Below, one piece after another: positions 43,803 through 52,655 of a stretch of 64,000 nt of DNA (positions are counted from its first letter, which is position 1; each line of letters begins with the position of its first letter). The position numbers and the translations under genes are program-made. A model generated the notes under the pieces. The model ran no database searches. It was not told the DNA's origin and worked only from the letters and a program-made list of their open reading frames with translations. Where the stretch lies: positions 248,001-312,000 of the forward strand of contig NZ_LXEY01000021.1 of the NCBI RefSeq assembly GCF_001657475.1. Direction: 5' to 3'. The stretch is from Enteractinococcus helveticum (GTDB taxonomy: Bacteria > Actinomycetota > Actinomycetes > Actinomycetales > Micrococcaceae).

Positions 43803-44567
43803 ATGTCGATTCAACTCTCCGTGCATAACGGCGTCGGCACCGCCACGATGAACCGTCCTGAGTCCTTGAACTCCATCACCGCAAAAGTGTTGACCGAGTG
43901 GGCGGCAGGCATCCAGGAACTCGCGGATACCCCAGAGGTCAAAGTCATTGTGCTCACCGGTGCTGGCCAGGCCTTTAGCGCCGGGCTGGATTTGAAAACA
44001 CCGTTTGATACCGGTGACGAAATGCCCTGGAGCAACGAGACGAATCCGGCAAATCGTCTGTCCAAGGCGCTGAGCTATGGCATTGAGTTCATCCGTACGC
44101 TGGCGCGGGTCAGCCAGCCAACGATTGCTGCGGTCAACGGCTACGCGATCGGTGCCGGGCTCTCCTTTGCCGCCGCCTGCGATATTCGCATCGCTTCCTC
44201 GCAGGCTATGTTCTCGGCACCGTTCGTCAAGCTTGGAATTTCCGGTGGCGATCTGGGGCTCTCCTGGTTCCTGCCGCGCATCATCGGGCTGCCCAAGGCC
44301 ACCGATATGATCCTGAACTGTCGTGAATACACTGCTCAACAAGCCATGGATATGGGCCTGGTGACAGGCATTGAAGACGACGTCGTGGCGGCAGCCCAAA
44401 CCATGGGTGAGCACATGTCGAGGTTTGAACCCTATGCGATGACGGCCTCGAAACGCCTGTTGAGCGCTTCTCTGAATTCATCATTGGATGCCCAGTTGAA
44501 TGCCGAGGCGACCGCCCAGGTTCTGGGGTTCTTTACCGATACCGCCCAGGCCCTGGGCCAGCAGTAA
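43803..44567 (+). CDS. Enoyl-CoA hydratase/isomerase family protein
   Basis: The 254-residue crotonase-fold protein has the oxyanion-hole regions GAGQAFSAGLDLK and AAVNGYAIGAGLSFAAACDIRIAS. At the position of the second catalytic glutamate of classic hydratases the sequence reads KLGISGGDLGLSWFLPRIIG, which lacks the usual GLxPE pattern. It may therefore be an isomerase or have another activity. GAGGAAGG precedes the ATG. It converges with an MFS gene. Confidence 0.88.
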   Translation: MSIQLSVHNGVGTATMNRPESLNSITAKVLTEWAAGIQELADTPEVKVIVLTGAGQAFSAGLDLKTPFDTGDEMPWSNETNPANRLSKALSYGIEFIRTLARVSQPTIAAVNGYAIGAGLSFAAACDIRIASSQAMFSAPFVKLGISGGDLGLSWFLPRIIGLPKATDMILNCREYTAQQAMDMGLVTGIEDDVVAAAQTMGEHMSRFEPYAMTASKRLLSASLNSSLDAQLNAEATAQVLGFFTDTAQALGQQ

Positions 44568-44584
44568 GCACCTCGCCCCAAGGG

Positions 44585-45784
44585 CTAGCGGGTCCTGAGC
44601 AGCAGCCGGACGGCCAGAGCGGCACCCACCGAGATGGCCACCAGGGTCGCAATAACCACGGCCATGGGTACGGCTGAGGTCTCCCCCGCTACACCAACCA
44701 GCGGTGTGGTGATGGTGGCCAGCAGAAATTGTCCGGCGCCCATGACTGCGGCACCTGCACCACGAGTGGATGGGGTGGCTTCCGCTAGTCCAATGGCGTT
44801 GGCATTCGACATCGTCAACCCGGCGCCTGCGGTCAGAACGAAGGCCGTGACTACAAACCCGGGAATGGTCAGTGCATCTGAGGCAATCTGGATGACAAAG
44901 GCCGCTGCTGCCATGACCAGCAGTACCGACCCGACACTAAACATGGCTTGCGGTCCGCGAGCCACCGCCATGCGGGCATTGATGAGGTTGGCAAAGATCA
45001 GCGATGAGGCGGCCAGCGCGAAACTGAGCGAATACGGCACCGGCCCCATCCCAAGGATCGACTGTCCCACAAACGGTGAGGCTGCAATATACGACATCAT
45101 CGCCCCGAAGCCGCACGCGAAGCTGATGGTTGAAAACAGGAACACCGGCTTCTTCAGGATCGTAAAGATTGACGCGTACGCCGCCAGGATTGGTCCGGTG
45201 GTGCGTTGGTCTTTCGGTAGCGATTCGGACACAAACGCAAGCGCCAGCACCCACATCAGTACGCCGAACCCGGCAAGCACCGCCAGTACGCCGCGCCAGC
45301 CCAGTAGCTCGGCGATGACACCACCAATCGGCGGGGCCAGCAACGGACCCAGACCAATCACCGTGGCAATTAAACTCAGTGCACGAACGGCGGTGGCCCC
45401 GTCGGACAGATCGACGGCAATGGCTCGGCCGAGGACTCCCCCGGCCGCACCACCGAGTCCTTGGAGGAATCGGGCCACCACAAAGAACCCGATATTCGGG
45501 GTGAACATCAGTGCCACCGAGGTGAGCGCAAAGATGCTCAGAGCGATGAGCATGACACGTCGTCGTCCGTATTTATCTGACGCTGGCCCCAAAATCAGCT
45601 GGCCAAGGCCCAGTCCAGCCAAGAAGGAAGTCAGGGTCAGCTGAACCTGCGTTGGTGTGACTCCTAAGGATTCGGTAATGTCGGTAAACGATGCCAGATA
45701 CATGTCGGTCGAAAATGCGGCGGTCGTGGCAATCGTTCCCAGCAGGGTCAACAACCCCGCTGTTAACCGTGGTTTGTGCGTCAT
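44585..45784 (-). CDS. Bcr/CflA-type multidrug MFS exporter
   Basis: The 399-residue protein has 12 predicted membrane segments. STDMYLASFTDITESLGV follows the first helix, GQLILGPASDKYGRRRVML is the A-motif, and FLQGLGGAAGGVLGRAIAVDL is the helix-4/5 signature of Bcr/CflA drug exporters. Substrates in the family include bicyclomycin and chloramphenicol; none can be assigned here. It is divergent from the MhuD-like gene. Confidence 0.93.
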   Translation of the reverse strand: MTHKPRLTAGLLTLLGTIATTAAFSTDMYLASFTDITESLGVTPTQVQLTLTSFLAGLGLGQLILGPASDKYGRRRVMLIALSIFALTSVALMFTPNIGFFVVARFLQGLGGAAGGVLGRAIAVDLSDGATAVRALSLIATVIGLGPLLAPPIGGVIAELLGWRGVLAVLAGFGVLMWVLALAFVSESLPKDQRTTGPILAAYASIFTILKKPVFLFSTISFACGFGAMMSYIAASPFVGQSILGMGPVPYSLSFALAASSLIFANLINARMAVARGPQAMFSVGSVLLVMAAAAFVIQIASDALTIPGFVVTAFVLTAGAGLTMSNANAIGLAEATPSTRGAGAAVMGAGQFLLATITTPLVGVAGETSAVPMAVVIATLVAISVGAALAVRLLLRTR

Positions 45785-45860
45785 CTCATCTCTTTCATAT
45801 CCTGTCAGAGGATATCCTGAAAGGTGACGTGAACCTGTTGTTTTGATGAAGGAGACACCC

Positions 45861-46166
45861 GTGTCGATTGTGGTTATTAACGCGCTGAGCGTTCCAGAAG
45901 GTCAAGGCGAAGAACTCGAGGCACGCTTTGCGGCGCGCAAGCATGCAGTCGATACGGCTGAAGGCTTTGAGGGCTTCAACCTGTTGCGCCCCACCGGCGA
46001 CAATACCCAGTACTTTGTGTACACTCAGTGGGCCTCGCGCGAAGACTACGAAAACTGGCGGGATTCTCGCGATAACGCCGCCGCGCACGCCTCCGAGGAC
46101 GGCAAACCGCGCAAGCCGGTGGCTTCGGGTTCTGACCTGCTCGAGTTTGACATCGTGGAGCTGTAA
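45861..46166 (+). CDS. MhuD/IsdG-like heme-degrading monooxygenase (ABM fold)
   Basis: The 101-residue protein matches mycobacterial MhuD closely in pattern. It has IVVINALSVPEGQGEELEARFAAR (Asn of the active site), then EGFEGFNLLRPTGDN and YFVYTQW. Trp in NWRDSRD, His in AAAHAS (heme ligand position) and ASGSDLLEFDIVEL follow. MhuD cuts heme to release iron. GTG at 45861 follows AAGGAG; upstream in-frame TTG/ATG are rejected. The def gene begins at the very next base after its stop, so both are on one message. Confidence 0.85.
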   Translation: MSIVVINALSVPEGQGEELEARFAARKHAVDTAEGFEGFNLLRPTGDNTQYFVYTQWASREDYENWRDSRDNAAAHASEDGKPRKPVASGSDLLEFDIVEL

Positions 46167-46778
46167 TTGGCATTTGAAGGAAAGATTCTGCCGATCGTCA
46201 TTCACGGCGATCCGGTGTTGCACCATCGTGCCGCAGAAGTCGAAGAAATTAATGACGACGTTCGCCAACTGGTCGCGGATATGCACGTCACTCAGGAGGC
46301 CGCCCGTGGTGTTGGGCTGGCTGCACCCCAGGTGGGTGCGGGCTTACGGATTTTCACCTGGGCCTTCGAACACACCGGGGATGCCCCACAGCAGGGTGAA
46401 GTCATCAACCCGGTGCTCACATTGCTGGGCAAAGTTTCGCAAGAAGACCCGGATCCGGAGACCGAGACCGAAGGTTGCCTCTCCGTGCCGGGGCTGGGCT
46501 ATCCGCTGAAGCGTTCGGATCATGTGCGCCTACAGGGCTTTGATGTCGACGGCAACGAGCTTGATTTCGAAGCACACGGCTGGTTCGCCCGGATCCTGCA
46601 GCACGAATTCGATCACCTCAATGCCACCCTGTATATCAACCGATTGAACACTCGCTGGTCAAAACGGTGGAAAAAGGAATTGCGCAAGCAAGGATGGAAC
46701 ACCGCCGGCAACACCTGGATGCCCGGTGAAGATACCGATCCTTTCGGACATGATGAGGACGCCGACGACGACGCGTAA
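46167..46778 (+). CDS. def: Peptide deformylase
   Basis: Deformylase removes the formyl group from nascent proteins. The 203-residue product has all three motifs: GVGLAAPQVG, EGCLSVPG (metal Cys) and QHEFDHL (two metal His and catalytic Glu). An acidic tail of about 20 residues follows. The start is TTG, directly after the TAA of the MhuD-like gene, so translation is probably coupled. A strong terminator follows 22 bp after the stop. Confidence 0.96.
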   Translation: MAFEGKILPIVIHGDPVLHHRAAEVEEINDDVRQLVADMHVTQEAARGVGLAAPQVGAGLRIFTWAFEHTGDAPQQGEVINPVLTLLGKVSQEDPDPETETEGCLSVPGLGYPLKRSDHVRLQGFDVDGNELDFEAHGWFARILQHEFDHLNATLYINRLNTRWSKRWKKELRKQGWNTAGNTWMPGEDTDPFGHDEDADDDA

Positions 46779-46800
46779 CGCTGAATAGCGCAAGAACACT

Positions 46801-46840
46801 GCAGCCCTTGGACGAGGTGAATTCGTCCAAGGGCTGCTTT
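46801..46840. terminator. Terminator between def and the second acyltransferase
   Basis: A 15-bp perfect stem (46801-46815 with 46823-46837) is followed by TTT. It is shared by convergent genes. Confidence 0.9.
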
Positions 46841-46854
46841 CATGAAAACCGCCG

Positions 46855-48948
46855 CTAGTTCAGGTACTGCGGGAATACCTGATGCATTTCCCGCTCAAAG
46901 GCTGGAGCCATTGAGTGAGCATATTCTGGAGTGAAATGGGATCCGTCGTACCAGACGATGATGTTCCCGACCACAGCTTCACACCAGGCATCTGAACCTT
47001 GGTCAAGGTTTTCACAAACATACGGGTTCATATCGATGGTGTGGGCGCCATCGGGTAACTCCATGGTCTCCAGCGGGTTCGGATTGGCGGCATCGCCTGC
47101 GATCACACCGCAGTCTTGTGGTGCGCCACCGTTTTGGAGACACCGGCCGCCGTCGTCTCCTGGTCGTGGAGTGCCCCGTACCAAGAGGAGATCGATGCCT
47201 AGGTCCCGGATTTCATGCCAGCGGTCTTCGGCGCCATTCATGATGACTTCATTGCTTTGCTGACCCACAATCCGAGTTGCAGAGCTGATGACGAGGTCGA
47301 CGTCGTTGATATTCAACCACTCAATGAAGTTGTCATTCCAGGACTGGCAGACCGTTCTGTCTGGGTTGTCATTATTTTGCAGTGGGCACCCGGATTTGGT
47401 GACGACCTGAACTTCCCAACCGTACTGTTTGCCGAGCGAGCGCACTGTGCTCTCCCAGTGGCCCGAGTGTGACCCGGCGGCCAGCACAACCCGTGCGGTG
47501 GGGTTGGCTGGGGCCTGGGGATCTTCGCACACAGAGATCGTGTCGGTACCTGGCTCTTGGCCACCTTCTTGTTCACAGTCCTGGAATTTATAGGGTGGTA
47601 AGTCACGATGCAGCCGGTCTAATCCTGGAATGAACTCAGCCTCACCAACGGCATAGTTGTCACTAATGCTCAGCGCTCCGGGATGCACGGAAGTATCCAG
47701 CGCCACAGAGGCGGTCATGCGATCACCGTCGGTGGGTATGTGAGGAAACGCAATGAGAACTCCCGCGGCCATTGCGGTTGCTCCAGCACTTAGAGAAATC
47801 CAATTCAGTCGCGGACCGCGTCGTGTTTTGCCAAGGCGTTCGAGGGGTTTCTCCACGAATGTGTGCATGAGCATGCTCAACACAATGGTTGCAGCGAAAA
47901 TGATGGCTGCCCCGCGGATGCCTACGGCGTCACGGTCGCGCAGGGTCAGGTAGAACACCAGCAGCGGCCAGTGCCACAGATACAGTCCGTAGGCGTGATC
48001 GCCGATCCAAGCAAAGACTCGGTTGGACAGCACACTTGGAGCAGCACCCTTTTGAACAGGGTCCTGGCTGTTAGTGGGAGCAGCCAGCAGAATCAGGGCG
48101 AAGCCAACCAGCGGCCATAGCGCCCATGGTCCGGGGAACATTTGGGCGCCCTCCAGAATGAATCCCACAACGATAACGGAGACCAGACCGATGTATCCCA
48201 CAATGAATCGGGTTGTCCTTGCCAGTCGAATCCGGTCGATGACGATGGCCAGCAGCCCACCGAAGGCAAACTGCCAGACTCTGGTGCGAGTCATGAGATA
48301 TGCCTCATCTTGGGCATAGGCCCCGACATAGACCGCATACGCCAAGGAGGCAATCAGAACGGCGGCCAGCAACCAGGCCATGACTTTGGCGACAGAGGTT
48401 CGGAAGCGTCGTGCAAGCCAGTATGTGCCCAGGACGACGAATGGCAAGACCAGGTAGAACTGGCCCTGTACCGAAAGGGACCAGAAGTGTTGGAATGGCG
48501 ACACGTCTTGGCTTGCGGCTTCATAGGACAGGTGGGACCGAATCAGTTCAACGTTTTCGAAGTACAGCAGTGAGGCAAGAGCTTCGGTCCAGACCTGTCC
48601 GTGCTGCGGGGTCGGGAAGACCACTAGTCCCACCGCTACGGTCGCTGCAATAACAATGGCTGCCGGGACGAAGATCCTGCGAAACAGCCGACCAAAGTAT
48701 CGGGTGAAGTCTAGCCTGCCCCGTTGTTCGGCGACTTCGCGGAGCAGCATTCCGGTGAATAAAAATCCCGAGATGGTCAGGAAGATATCAATGCCACCCG
48801 ATACTCGTCCTGCGCCGAACAGGTGGAAGAGGACGACGCCCAGGATTGCGAGCCCGCGAACGCCGTGAAGCTCGGGTCGGTATCGCCTTTCAGGAAGGTT
48901 CTGAGCAATCCGTTGCCCCGTTTTATGCTCAGATATTTCTTTTAACAT
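46855..48948 (-). CDS. Acyltransferase 3 / SGNH fusion membrane protein (OafA-like), second copy
   Basis: The 697-residue protein is a paralogue of the one at 34297, with the same layout. The acyltransferase-3 domain opens with YRPELHGVRGLAILGVVLFH and contains SPFQHFWSLSVQGQFYLVLP. The outside SGNH domain has the nucleophile in AAGSHSGHWES and the Asp/His in YDGSHFTPEYA. Conserved cysteines in the SGNH part (DCEQ, SVCED, GCPL, VCQSW) suggest disulfides. It probably acylates a surface glycan. It points toward the other copy, so the pair forms a 12-kb inverted arrangement. Confidence 0.92.
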   Translation of the reverse strand: MLKEISEHKTGQRIAQNLPERRYRPELHGVRGLAILGVVLFHLFGAGRVSGGIDIFLTISGFLFTGMLLREVAEQRGRLDFTRYFGRLFRRIFVPAAIVIAATVAVGLVVFPTPQHGQVWTEALASLLYFENVELIRSHLSYEAASQDVSPFQHFWSLSVQGQFYLVLPFVVLGTYWLARRFRTSVAKVMAWLLAAVLIASLAYAVYVGAYAQDEAYLMTRTRVWQFAFGGLLAIVIDRIRLARTTRFIVGYIGLVSVIVVGFILEGAQMFPGPWALWPLVGFALILLAAPTNSQDPVQKGAAPSVLSNRVFAWIGDHAYGLYLWHWPLLVFYLTLRDRDAVGIRGAAIIFAATIVLSMLMHTFVEKPLERLGKTRRGPRLNWISLSAGATAMAAGVLIAFPHIPTDGDRMTASVALDTSVHPGALSISDNYAVGEAEFIPGLDRLHRDLPPYKFQDCEQEGGQEPGTDTISVCEDPQAPANPTARVVLAAGSHSGHWESTVRSLGKQYGWEVQVVTKSGCPLQNNDNPDRTVCQSWNDNFIEWLNINDVDLVISSATRIVGQQSNEVIMNGAEDRWHEIRDLGIDLLLVRGTPRPGDDGGRCLQNGGAPQDCGVIAGDAANPNPLETMELPDGAHTIDMNPYVCENLDQGSDAWCEAVVGNIIVWYDGSHFTPEYAHSMAPAFEREMHQVFPQYLN

Positions 48949-49064
48949 ATGCAGTTTCTCTCAAAGTCTGAGCACAGCTCACACTTCGTATCTTTGTGCT
49001 GTCGATTACGTGATGACTATCTATTCATTGGCTTCTGGGAGAGCATTCTCATGACGCCAAGAAA

Positions 49065-49091
49065 ATGAGGCCGCCCATCGGACGGCCTCAT
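49065..49091 (-). terminator. Terminator of the GAPDH gene
   Basis: A 9-bp perfect stem ATGAGGCCG/CGGCCTCAT, read on the minus strand, is followed by TTTTC. It lies 18 bp after the gap stop. Confidence 0.85.
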
Positions 49092-49108
49092 CTTCGTAAC
49101 GTTAGCGC

Positions 49109-50596
49109 TTAGGCTTTAGCAGAAGCTGCTACCTGGCTCTTTGGGAACACTGGAACGTTTTCGCCAGCCATTTTCTCAACTGCGCGAACAACCTGGGTTG
49201 AGTACCCGAATTCGTTGTCGTACCAGACATAGAGGATCAGATTGGATCCACCATTGGAGCCCTCGTTGACGATGGTGGCAAGACCATCAACAACACCGGC
49301 ACGGTCGGAACCAACAAAGTCGGTGGAGACTGCATCGTGGGAGTAGATGTAGTCGATCTGTTTGTTCAGGTCACCGGTCAGAGATTCCTGACGCAAACGA
49401 GCGTTAATCTCATCCTTGGAAGTCTCACCATCAAGCTGCAAGTTCAGGATGGCCATCGACACGTTCGGGGTTGGTACGCGGATCGCGTTACCCGACAGTT
49501 TGCCGGACAGTTCTGGCAGGGCTTTGGCAACAGCGGTGGCGGCACCGGTTTCGGTGAGCACCATGTTCAAAGCAGCTGCACGACCACGGCGGGAGCCTTT
49601 GTGGAAGTTGTCGATCAGGTTCTGGTCGTTGGTGTAGGCGTGCACGGTTTCAACGTGACCGTGGTGAATGCCGTACTCGTCGTTGATAACTTTCAGAACC
49701 GGGGTAATCGCGTTGGTGGTACAGGAAGCAGCCGACAGGATGGTGTCTTCTGCGGTGATGTCATCGGTGTTGACGCCGTAGACGATGTTCTTCAGGTTGC
49801 CTTTACCTGGGGCGGTCAGAATGACCTTGGAAGTGCCCTTGGCCTGCAGGTGCTGACCCAGACCTTCTTCATCGCGCCATACACCGGTGTTGTCGATGAC
49901 GATGGCGTTGTTGATACCGTATTCGGTGTAGTCGATTTCGGCCGGGTTCGAGGCGTAGATGACCTGAATCTTGGTGCCATTGGCGGTAATGGTGTTGGCT
50001 TCATCATCGACTTCGATGGTGCCGTTGAATGCCCCGTGAACGGAGTCGCGGCGCAGCATCGAAGCACGCTTGTGAATATCATCATCCGAGTTACGACGTA
50101 CAACCATGGCACGCAAACGCAGTTTGGTACCGCCACCGGCACCGTCAAGCAGAATGCGGGCTAGCAGACGGCCAATGCGGCCAAAACCGTATAGGACAAC
50201 GTCGGTGGATTCTCCGAGACCTTCACCGTTTTTCTCAACGATGTCGGACAGTTCATTGCGCACGAAGTCTTTGACGTCGCCGCCGTTTTCGCGGAATTTG
50301 TTGACCATACGGGCCAGATCAACCGAGCCAGCGCCCAGGTTGAGTTCTGACATCGCCTGCAAGATGGCAAAAGAGTCTTCGACCGGAAGGATCGCTTCAT
50401 CAACCTGACGAGCAAAGCGGTGAGCTTTCAGGATGTCAACTACTGATTCGTGAACGAGGCTTCGACCGTAAATGGAAGTCACGACGTTGTTGTTGCGGTA
50501 CAACGAACCAATGAGCGGAACCATTTGCTCTGCCAACTGTTCACGTTCGCTCCACTGTTGTAGAGTCTCCTGCGTGCTGGCGGTGATATCTGCCAC
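49109..50596 (-). CDS. gap: Glyceraldehyde-3-phosphate dehydrogenase, long form
   Basis: The enzyme oxidises glyceraldehyde 3-phosphate with phosphate and NAD(P). The 495-residue product has about 130 extra N-terminal residues before the Rossmann motif VVLYGFGRIGRLLARILL. The active-site Cys is in SAASCTTNAITPV, with the partner His in ETVHAYT. This long form matches Corynebacterium GapB-type enzymes, which favour gluconeogenesis; direction here is inferred. GTG at 50596 follows AAAAGGA and is preferred over a longer frame. Confidence 0.92.
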   Translation of the reverse strand: MADITASTQETLQQWSEREQLAEQMVPLIGSLYRNNNVVTSIYGRSLVHESVVDILKAHRFARQVDEAILPVEDSFAILQAMSELNLGAGSVDLARMVNKFRENGGDVKDFVRNELSDIVEKNGEGLGESTDVVLYGFGRIGRLLARILLDGAGGGTKLRLRAMVVRRNSDDDIHKRASMLRRDSVHGAFNGTIEVDDEANTITANGTKIQVIYASNPAEIDYTEYGINNAIVIDNTGVWRDEEGLGQHLQAKGTSKVILTAPGKGNLKNIVYGVNTDDITAEDTILSAASCTTNAITPVLKVINDEYGIHHGHVETVHAYTNDQNLIDNFHKGSRRGRAAALNMVLTETGAATAVAKALPELSGKLSGNAIRVPTPNVSMAILNLQLDGETSKDEINARLRQESLTGDLNKQIDYIYSHDAVSTDFVGSDRAGVVDGLATIVNEGSNGGSNLILYVWYDNEFGYSTQVVRAVEKMAGENVPVFPKSQVAASAKA

Positions 50597-50720
50597 GATG
50601 TGGTCCTTTTCTGCAGAGTGTGCGAATGGCGAAGAAGCCAATCTGATGGAAAACATTCCCAATCTTAGCGTTTACACGCCAAAGGATACATGTTTAACGT
50701 TGCGGTCTACAGTTCTGCCG

Positions 50721-51449
50721 CTATTGGCGAAGCAGGTCCAGCTCGTCAGCGGTGGTGTAAACCGGTTGCGTTGGACATTCATTCAGTACACCGTGAATTG
50801 CATCGTATTCTGCTTGCGTGACCCACAACTCGTATTTGGCTTTCACGGCCGTTTGGATGGACACGAACTCACAACGAAACGCCTTATTCGCTGGCAACCA
50901 CGTGGCCGCATCGGCATCGGACTTTTGCTGATTCGCCGGGCCATCCACAGCCAGTAGGTTCAGCGGATCGTTGGCAAAGCGCTTGCGCTGTTCTTCGGAG
51001 AGTTCTTGGGCGCCTTTCTGCCAGGAATCCGACAGCGCTACGACGTGGTCAATCTGAACGTCAGATGAGGTTGCAGGCCCACGTAAGAAATTGATGGTCT
51101 CCCCGGTGAATGGATCATCCAGCACACCACTCAGTACGGTGCACCCATTGTCTGCCAGCATTGCATTGTCGAGGTCACGCTGCAAGATGTCATTGCGACC
51201 ATCACAACCATTGCCGTCAGGATCCAACCAGCCGTTACCGAATTGATCGCGACTGTACCCAGTTTTGGGTGCCCGGCCCTTTACCTCCAGCGTGTCTAAC
51301 TGCTCCAACGCGGTGCCTTCTTGCGGAACATATGCTTCTTCCTGCTGGGTAGGAAAAAAGTAGGTCACTACAAAGTAGGCGCCGACCACCAGAATCAGGA
51401 TCGGCAGGGGCAGCTTGGCTAATTTTGAAGTTTTTTGTGACTGGGACAA
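50721..51449 (-). CDS. Exported HNH nuclease (DUF1524-like)
   Basis: The 242-residue protein has an N-terminal anchor or signal (LPLPILILVVGAYFVVTYFF). A domain with YSRDQFGNGWLDPDGNGCDGRNDIL and the HNH core QIDHVVALSDSW and NDPLNLLAVDGPANQQKSD follows. Such proteins are extracellular nucleases, used for DNA uptake or nutrient gain. The start is TTG with GAAAGAAAA upstream. Cysteine pairs could form disulfides outside the cell. It lies downstream of rnpB on the same strand. Confidence 0.9.
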   Translation of the reverse strand: MSQSQKTSKLAKLPLPILILVVGAYFVVTYFFPTQQEEAYVPQEGTALEQLDTLEVKGRAPKTGYSRDQFGNGWLDPDGNGCDGRNDILQRDLDNAMLADNGCTVLSGVLDDPFTGETINFLRGPATSSDVQIDHVVALSDSWQKGAQELSEEQRKRFANDPLNLLAVDGPANQQKSDADAATWLPANKAFRCEFVSIQTAVKAKYELWVTQAEYDAIHGVLNECPTQPVYTTADELDLLRQ

Positions 51450-51481
51450 TGTTTTCTTTCACACAACCGGGGAAGCTAAAA

Positions 51482-51846
51482 CGGGATGGAGTGCTATAAG
51501 CCGGATTCTGTCGCCTCACAATTATGAGTCGTGAGGCTGATGATCATCTATCTGGTCACCGCGTTGCCGCGGGACTCAAGCGATCAACCCGAACACTGGG
51601 CGGGCCGCCTCATAACGTGTTCTGCTTGATCTTGCACCAGATGGGGTTTACCGAGCCGAGCGTGTCACCACGCCCGCTGGTGGTCTCTTACTCCACCCTT
51701 TCACCCTTACCCCAGCACCTGGGGCGGTCTACTTTCTGTGGCACTAGCCTGCGGATTGCTCCGAGTGGGTGTTACCCACCATCCTGCCCTGTGGTGTCCG
51801 GACTTTCCTCGACCGAAGTCGCGATCATCCGCAGCTCCATCCCGAA
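51482..51846 (-). ncRNA. rnpB: RNase P RNA (bacterial type A)
   Basis: Read on the minus strand, the sequence has the conserved GAGGAAAGTCCGGAC near the 5' end, then ACAGGGCAGGATGGTGGGTAA. The universal ACAGAAAGTAGACCG-like core, GGTAAGGGTGAAAGGG and GGTAAACCCCA follow. The ends CGGGATGGAG and CTCCATCCCG pair as helix P1. The RNA cuts 5' leaders off tRNA precursors. It lies next to yaaA, zinc-ribbon and Nif3 genes, the usual actinobacterial context. Confidence 0.95.
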
Positions 51847-51905
51847 CCTCTTATTTTAGCCAAGATTGGTCCCGGCACGTAATCGGACCTACTAAACTGA
51901 CGCTC

Positions 51906-52655
51906 ATGCTGATTTTGTTGCCCCCATCTGAAGGCAAGACCCCACCTGAAACCGGAGAACCCCTAGATTTCAATTCCCTGCTCTTCCCGGAACTTTCCGG
52001 TGAACGGCGTACCATTTTACAAGAGCTTCAGGTGATTTCCAGCCTGCCGAACGCTCACGAAAAACTCAATGTGGGCAAGTCGCTGCAGCACGAAGTCGCA
52101 GCAAATCAACATATCTTAGAGGCACCTACGGCACCGGCGTGGCAGGTTTATACCGGGGTTTTATTTGACGCGTTGGATTATGCGACGTTGGAAAATGTCG
52201 ACGACGACGTGACGCTGGTGTTTTCGGCACTTTTCGGTGCGACACGGCTATCCGATGCGATCCCGGCCTATCGCTTTCCTGCAACCGCAAAACTTCCTGG
52301 CTTTGGGCCAATGGGTACGTGGTGGCGGGAGCGTCTGACTGATCAGATGGCTGGTCTTGCCACTGGTCCGTTTATCGACTGTCGCTCCACGACATACCGG
52401 CCGTTTTGGAAAAGCCCACCATTGCTGACTGTCACGATCGATGTGTTCCAGCGGGTCAATGGTCAGCTCAAGGTGGTCTCGCACTGGGCAAAACAGGCTC
52501 GCGGCTATGTAGCCCGGCGATTGCTGCAAGAACACGCGCGCAGTCCGATCTCGTCTTTGGACCAAGTCACTGAGGCGGTCAGCGGCCTCTACGAGGTGGA
52601 ACTGGTTCCGCCAACGACGCGTAAAGCAGCATCATTGCGCGTGCTGTTGAACTGA
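51906..52655 (+). CDS. yaaA: YaaA-family peroxide-stress protein
   Basis: YaaA limits DNA and protein damage by free iron during peroxide stress; the fold binds DNA. The 249-residue product opens LILLPPSEGKTPP, the family signature. It contains VFSALFGATRLSDAIPAYRF and GFGPMGTWWR, with conserved IDCRSTTYRPFW and KQARGYVARRLL. The ATG at 51906 follows TAAACT by seven bases, a leaderless layout. Longer frames into rnpB are rejected. Confidence 0.93.
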   Translation: MLILLPPSEGKTPPETGEPLDFNSLLFPELSGERRTILQELQVISSLPNAHEKLNVGKSLQHEVAANQHILEAPTAPAWQVYTGVLFDALDYATLENVDDDVTLVFSALFGATRLSDAIPAYRFPATAKLPGFGPMGTWWRERLTDQMAGLATGPFIDCRSTTYRPFWKSPPLLTVTIDVFQRVNGQLKVVSHWAKQARGYVARRLLQEHARSPISSLDQVTEAVSGLYEVELVPPTTRKAASLRVLLN

